NCBI GenBank assembly: GCA_958496175.1
Contig: OY292279.1
Coordinates: 1,674,001 to 1,738,000 of the forward strand
Direction: 5' to 3'
Origin: Sisyra terminalis
Lineage: Eukaryota > Arthropoda > Insecta > Neuroptera > Sisyridae
Length of the DNA stretch: 64,000 nucleotides
In this document: piece after piece, positions 63,301 to 64,000 of the stretch
Layout of the letters: each line of letters begins with the position of its first letter
Numbering within the stretch: position 1 is the first letter of the stretch
The notes under the pieces: generated by a model
Told to the model about the DNA's origin: nothing
Seen by the model: only the letters and a program-made list of their open reading frames with translations
Databases searched by the model: none
Position numbers and translations under genes: made by a program

Positions 63301-64000
63301 TGATTTTTCACGGAAATCGAAAATTTCATAAAAGTTTTCTAAGCATGAAAATTGAAAGTATACATCCTTCTGTACATGCTATGCAAATTTTTCTGAAAAC
63401 AAGTAACGTGTACGGGAGATATTGACCATCAAAGTGGCAGAAGAAATCACGTTTCGTCAAAAAAAAACCGTGGGTTAACCATCGTTGATTTTTCACGGAA
63501 ATCAAAAATTTCATAAAAGTTTTCTAAGCATGAAAATTGAAAGTATACATCCTTCTGTACATGCTATGCAAATTTTTTTGAAAACAAGCCACGTGTACGG
63601 GAGATATTGACCATCAAAGTGGCAGTAGAAATCACGTTTCGTCAAAAAAAAACCGTGGGTTAACCATCGTTGATTTTTCACGGAAATCGAAAATCTCATA
63701 AAAGTTTTCTATGCATGAAAATTGAAAGTTTACATCCATCTGTACATGCTTTGCAAATTTTTCTGAAAACAAGCCACGTGTGCGGGAGATATTGACCATC
63801 AAAGTGGCAGAAGAAATCACGTTTGGTCAAAAAAAAACCGTGGGTTAACCATCGTTGATTTTTCACGGAAATCAAAAATTTCATAAAAGTTTTCTAAGCA
63901 TGAAAATTGAAAGTATACATCCTTCTGTACATGCTATGCAAATTTTTTTGAAAACAAGCCACGTGTACGGGAGATGTTGACCATCAAAGTGGCAGTAGAA
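60364..64000 (+). repeat. 34-mer HOR, copy 3 (left about 20 monomers, runs off window)
   Basis: Matches 24,470-28,106 at 35,894 bp and 18,178-21,814 at 42,186 bp. Marks are AAATGTTTTC (about 60,554), AATTAATAGTATAC (about 60,759), ten A (about 60,868), TTTTTGTAAGC (about 62,780), CTATGCATG (about 63,710) and GATGTTGACC (about 63,974). It shares TATACATCC after AATTAATAG with copy 2, not the TATTCATCC of copy 1. The last partial monomer begins at 63,881. Confidence 0.88.

Larger units (their letters stand above)
1..64000 (+). repeat. 185-bp satellite DNA array, head to tail, whole window
   Basis: Every part of the window is a copy of one monomer of about 185 bp. A TCAT landmark recurs at 40, 226, 411, 597, 782 and so on to 63,881. 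That gives 345 complete intervals of 184-188 bp, mostly exactly 185, in one orientation. No unrelated sequence breaks the series, and both ends cut through a monomer. Arrays of this size and monomer length are known from centromeric and pericentromeric heterochromatin in plants and animals; a centromeric role here is inference. I do not recognise the monomer as a named satellite family. The alternative of a tandem-repeat protein gene is rejected because 185 is not a multiple of three and the only long frames shift in every monomer. Confidence 0.98.

Noticed and set aside
226..63884. Several hundred antisense open frames of about 60-68 codons (types beginning MKFSISVKNQ and MISSATLMV)
   Set aside because: They repeat with the satellite, alternate in phase, overlap one another in different frames of the same DNA and break at single-base indels. 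I recognise no protein family in them. They are by-products of a stop-poor repeat.
1..64000. CRISPR array
   Set aside because: There are no short repeats separated by unique spacers; the entire 185-bp unit is repeated and no cas-like gene is present.
1..64000. Transposable-element insertion, inversion or non-satellite island
   Set aside because: Monomer spacing was followed along the whole window and never departs from 184-188 bp. All monomers are in the same orientation and the few larger steps in the antisense frames are explained by single-base changes.
1..64000. A new defence, phage or mobile gene system
   Set aside because: No coding sequence of normal length or composition exists in the window. 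The interest lies in satellite organisation only.

Overview
The whole 64 kb window is one uninterrupted satellite DNA array. It is built from a monomer of about 185 bp, AT-rich (about 36% G+C by hand count of one consensus monomer), repeated head to tail in a single orientation. Using the TCAT tetranucleotide near the middle of each monomer as a ruler, I count 345 complete monomers between positions 40 and 63,881, with partial monomers at both edges, so the array continues beyond the window on each side. I see no gene, RNA gene, transposon, inversion or non-satellite insertion. Long arrays of nucleosome-length monomers with nested higher-order repeats (HORs) are typical of eukaryotic centromeric or pericentromeric heterochromatin. 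The species cannot be told from this sequence; plants and invertebrates are both plausible.

Layout. (1) 1-8,556: about 46 monomers, almost all of one canonical type (called K here). Length varies mainly through an A-run of 8-10 bases, and local HORs are short or faint (12-mer, 3-mer, 2-mer). (2) From about 8.6 kb the array changes composition and mixes several subtypes. L has AACGTG in place of CACGTG. Y has TTTGAAAAC plus CAGTAG. H has CCATCTG, TTTGCAAAT, GTGTGCGGG and TTTGGTC. D has TTTATATCC. T is Y with TACGTG. Monomer length is then almost fixed at 185 bp. (3) 8.6-17.4 kb holds overlapping segmental copies offset by 9, 11 and 17 monomers. (4) 17.4-29.3 kb holds a 34-monomer (6,292 bp) HOR in tandem. 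(5) 27.8-35.2 kb holds smaller duplications (11-, 7- and 6-monomer offsets). (6) 35.2-59.1 kb holds a 35-monomer (6,475 bp) HOR present three times (A, B, C), each with an internal 7-monomer tandem pair, plus 4-monomer tandem duplications and one 3-monomer insertion. (7) 59.1-64.0 kb is a further copy of region 4 lying about 36 kb away and lacking 7 monomers.

Function. Nothing here works as a gene system. The array looks like a product of repeated unequal exchange or segmental amplification. The point most worth testing is that short motifs present in the canonical monomer (palindromic CACGTG, octamer ATGCAAAT, palindromic GGTTAACC) are kept or lost by subtype, so the HORs impose a regular spacing of motif-positive and motif-negative monomers. 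This resembles in form the alternating CENP-B boxes of primate alpha satellite, although no CENP-B box is present here.
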